Assembly: GCF_017814975.1 (NCBI RefSeq)
Contig: NZ_JAGIQA010000013.1
Coordinates: 124,001 to 188,000 of the forward strand
Length of the DNA stretch: 64,000 nt
DNA from: Cupriavidus consociatus
GTDB taxonomy: Bacteria > Pseudomonadota > Gammaproteobacteria > Burkholderiales > Burkholderiaceae
Direction of reading: 5' to 3'
Of the stretch, positions 62,737 to 64,000 are shown piece after piece. Every line of letters begins with the position of its first letter. Within the stretch, counting starts at the first letter, position 1. The notes beneath the pieces were generated by a model. It did no database searches and was not told where the DNA came from. It saw nothing but the letters and a program-made list of their open reading frames with translations. The position numbers were made by a program, and so were the translations under genes.

Positions 62737-63828
62737 GTGAGCGCACGCCGGCCGCCGCGCCAGCCCGCTCCCGCGCCGGCGGATGACGGCGCGTCCGTGC
62801 CGGCCGATCCGCCGGCCGATCCGCTGGTGGTACGCTATCTCGACTGGCTGCGCGGCAGCCGCAAGCTGGCCGACCATACGCTTGCCAGCTATAGCCGCGA
62901 CCTGCGCGTGCTGCAGGCGCATGCCGCGCGCTACGCGCCCGGCGTCGCGTTGCTGGCGCTGCAGACACACCATATCCGCAACTTTGCCGCCCGGCTGCAC
63001 GGCAGCGGGCTGGTCGGCACCAGCATCGCCCGCACGCTGTCGGCGTGGCGCGGCTTCTACCAGTGGGCGGCGCGGCATGGCCATGGCGTGACGGTCAATC
63101 CGGTCGAAGGCGTGCGCGCGCCGCGCTCCGGCCATGCGCTGCCCAAGGCGCTGTCGGTCGAGCATGCGGTGGCGCTGGTTGCCCACACCGCCGGCACGGA
63201 TGGCCAGGCCCTGCGCGACCGTGCGGTATATGAACTGTTCTATTCCAGCGGGCTGAGGCTGTCGGAGCTGGTGCAGCTGGACCTGCGCTATGCCGACGTT
63301 GACGGCTACCGGTCCAGCGGCTGGCTCGACCTGGCTGGCGCGGAAGTGACGGTGACCGGCAAGGGCGCGCGCCGGCGCACGGTGCCGGTCGGCAGCAAGG
63401 CCATCGAGGCGCTGCGCGCCTGGATCGCGGTGCGCGACACGCTGCTGCGTCCGGGCGCGGCGCCCGAAGATGCGCACGCGTTGTTCCTGGGGCCGCGCGG
63501 GCAGCGGCTGTCGATGCGCACGGTGCAGCTGCGGCTCAAGCAGCAGGCGCTGGGCGCCGGCGTGCCGGCCGACGTGCATCCGCATATGCTGCGGCATTCG
63601 TTCGCCACGCACGTGCTGCAGTCGTCGGGCGACCTGCGCGCGGTGCAGGAGATGCTCGGGCATGCCAGCATTTCGACCACGCAGATCTATACCGCACTGG
63701 ATTTCCAGCACCTGGCGCGGGTCTACGACAAGGCGCACCCGCGCGCGGGACGGCGCCCGGCGCCTGCGCCGGAAGCGCCCGCCGACGAGGCTGGCGAAAC
63801 CAACGAATCCGACGAAGCCGGAGACTAG
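62737..63828 (+). CDS. xerC: tyrosine recombinase XerC
   Basis: 363 residues starting at GTG 62737. The core-binding domain (about 30-120, YLDWLRGSRKLADHTLASYSRDLRVL) precedes the catalytic domain: Arg in YSSGLRLSELVQLDL, Lys in VTGKGARRRTVPVG, HxxR in VHPHMLRHSFATHVL, the second His in MLGHASISTT and nucleophile Tyr in TQIYTALDF. It resolves chromosome dimers at dif with XerD. About 30 extra residues at each end (Pro/Ala-rich N-terminus, acidic C-terminus) exceed the usual ~300. Housekeeping, not phage-borne, by context with DUF484. Confidence 0.94.
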   Translation: MSARRPPRQPAPAPADDGASVPADPPADPLVVRYLDWLRGSRKLADHTLASYSRDLRVLQAHAARYAPGVALLALQTHHIRNFAARLHGSGLVGTSIARTLSAWRGFYQWAARHGHGVTVNPVEGVRAPRSGHALPKALSVEHAVALVAHTAGTDGQALRDRAVYELFYSSGLRLSELVQLDLRYADVDGYRSSGWLDLAGAEVTVTGKGARRRTVPVGSKAIEALRAWIAVRDTLLRPGAAPEDAHALFLGPRGQRLSMRTVQLRLKQQALGAGVPADVHPHMLRHSFATHVLQSSGDLRAVQEMLGHASISTTQIYTALDFQHLARVYDKAHPRAGRRPAPAPEAPADEAGETNESDEAGD

Positions 63829-63829
63829 C

Positions 63830-64000
63830 TCACTCCCACTGCGCCAGCACCTCGCGGAAGCGCTCGATCTCCGGCATCAGCCAGCTGCGGAAGGCTTGCA
63901 CCTTGGGCAGGTTCAGCGACCCCGGCGCGCACACGAAGTACAGCAGCCACGGACACGGGATGCTGACATCGAACAGCCGCACCACGCGCCCCGCCAGCAG
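63830..64000 (-). CDS. LysR-family regulator, C-terminal fragment (gene continues past the window)
   Basis: The last 56 codons are visible, stop at 63830-63832. The peptide (WLLYFVCAPGSLNLPKVQAF, then MPEIERFREVLAQWE) matches the C-terminal end of the effector-binding domain of GcvA-like LysR regulators. Convergent with xerC, with one base between the stop codons. Confidence 0.75.
   Translation of the reverse strand: MLAGRVVRLFDVSIPCPWLLYFVCAPGSLNLPKVQAFRSWLMPEIERFREVLAQWE

Noticed and set aside
62737..63828. Tyrosine recombinase as a sign of a mobile element
   Set aside because: It is XerC next to DUF484 in a core gene neighbourhood, with no attachment-site duplication or phage genes.

Overview
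The window is high-GC chromosomal DNA of a beta-proteobacterium, most likely Cupriavidus or a close Burkholderiales relative. The basis is the housekeeping gene order (minCDE, gatCAB, mreBCD-mrdA-rodA, DUF484-xerC), a Bug-family (TctC-like) binding protein, a beta-proteobacterial porin and a DUF1484-like small protein, a family I associate with Ralstonia/Cupriavidus. The genus is inferred from family knowledge, not from any search.

Layout. (1) 1-15.8 kb is an accessory region, visibly less GC-rich at its left end. It holds the 3' part of a HerA/FtsK-type ATPase gene, a vsr endonuclease gene, a DUF1484-like gene, and a giant GHKL-ATPase/DUF3883 gene with the plant NO VEIN-like architecture. 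After these come a YdbC-type aldo/keto reductase with a divergent LysR regulator, a DUF218 (YdcF/SanA-like) membrane protein, a type VI secretion cassette (PAAR, Tae4 amidase, small membrane protein) and a SWIM zinc-finger protein. The cargo is punctuated by repeated pieces of one ancestral unit (DUF1484 3' end, terminator, ydcF-like gene): three copies of the DUF1484/terminator/ydcF-3' junction and a decayed ydcF 5' end at 15.3 kb. This suggests repeated module insertion at one locus. (2) 15.8-31.3 kb is mixed chromosome: ICMT-like methyltransferase, MazG-like hydrolase, two paralogous LprI-like proteins flanking an LRAT-fold protein, a methyltransferase/MerR pair, a chemoreceptor, a DUF4382 lipoprotein, DUF72, DbpA helicase, a CBS protein, a DHA2 exporter, a periplasmic glutathione peroxidase and a GST. 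(3) 31.5-37.0 kb is a small-molecule catabolic cluster: Asp/Glu racemase-superfamily enzyme, MFS importer, GntR regulator, FAH-fold enzyme and M20 amidohydrolase. (4) 37.1-45.4 kb carries transporter/regulator pairs (AraC/Fsr, MarR/EamA), a Bug protein, two divergent orphan response regulators and a porin.

(5) 45.7-64 kb is core: minCDE, corA, a Sel1 protein, the gatC-gatA-(lipoprotein)-(hydrolase)-gatB operon, then mreB-mreC-mreD-mrdA-rodA (rod-shape elongasome), DUF484-xerC (dimer resolution), and the 3' end of a LysR gene at the right edge.

The most interesting parts are the left-edge HerA/Vsr/GHKL-DUF3883 gene set, which could be an anti-phage system I cannot match to a named one; the modular repeat structure; and the Tae4 effector whose candidate immunity protein is a three-helix membrane protein. 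No rRNA, tRNA, CRISPR array or transposase gene was recognised.
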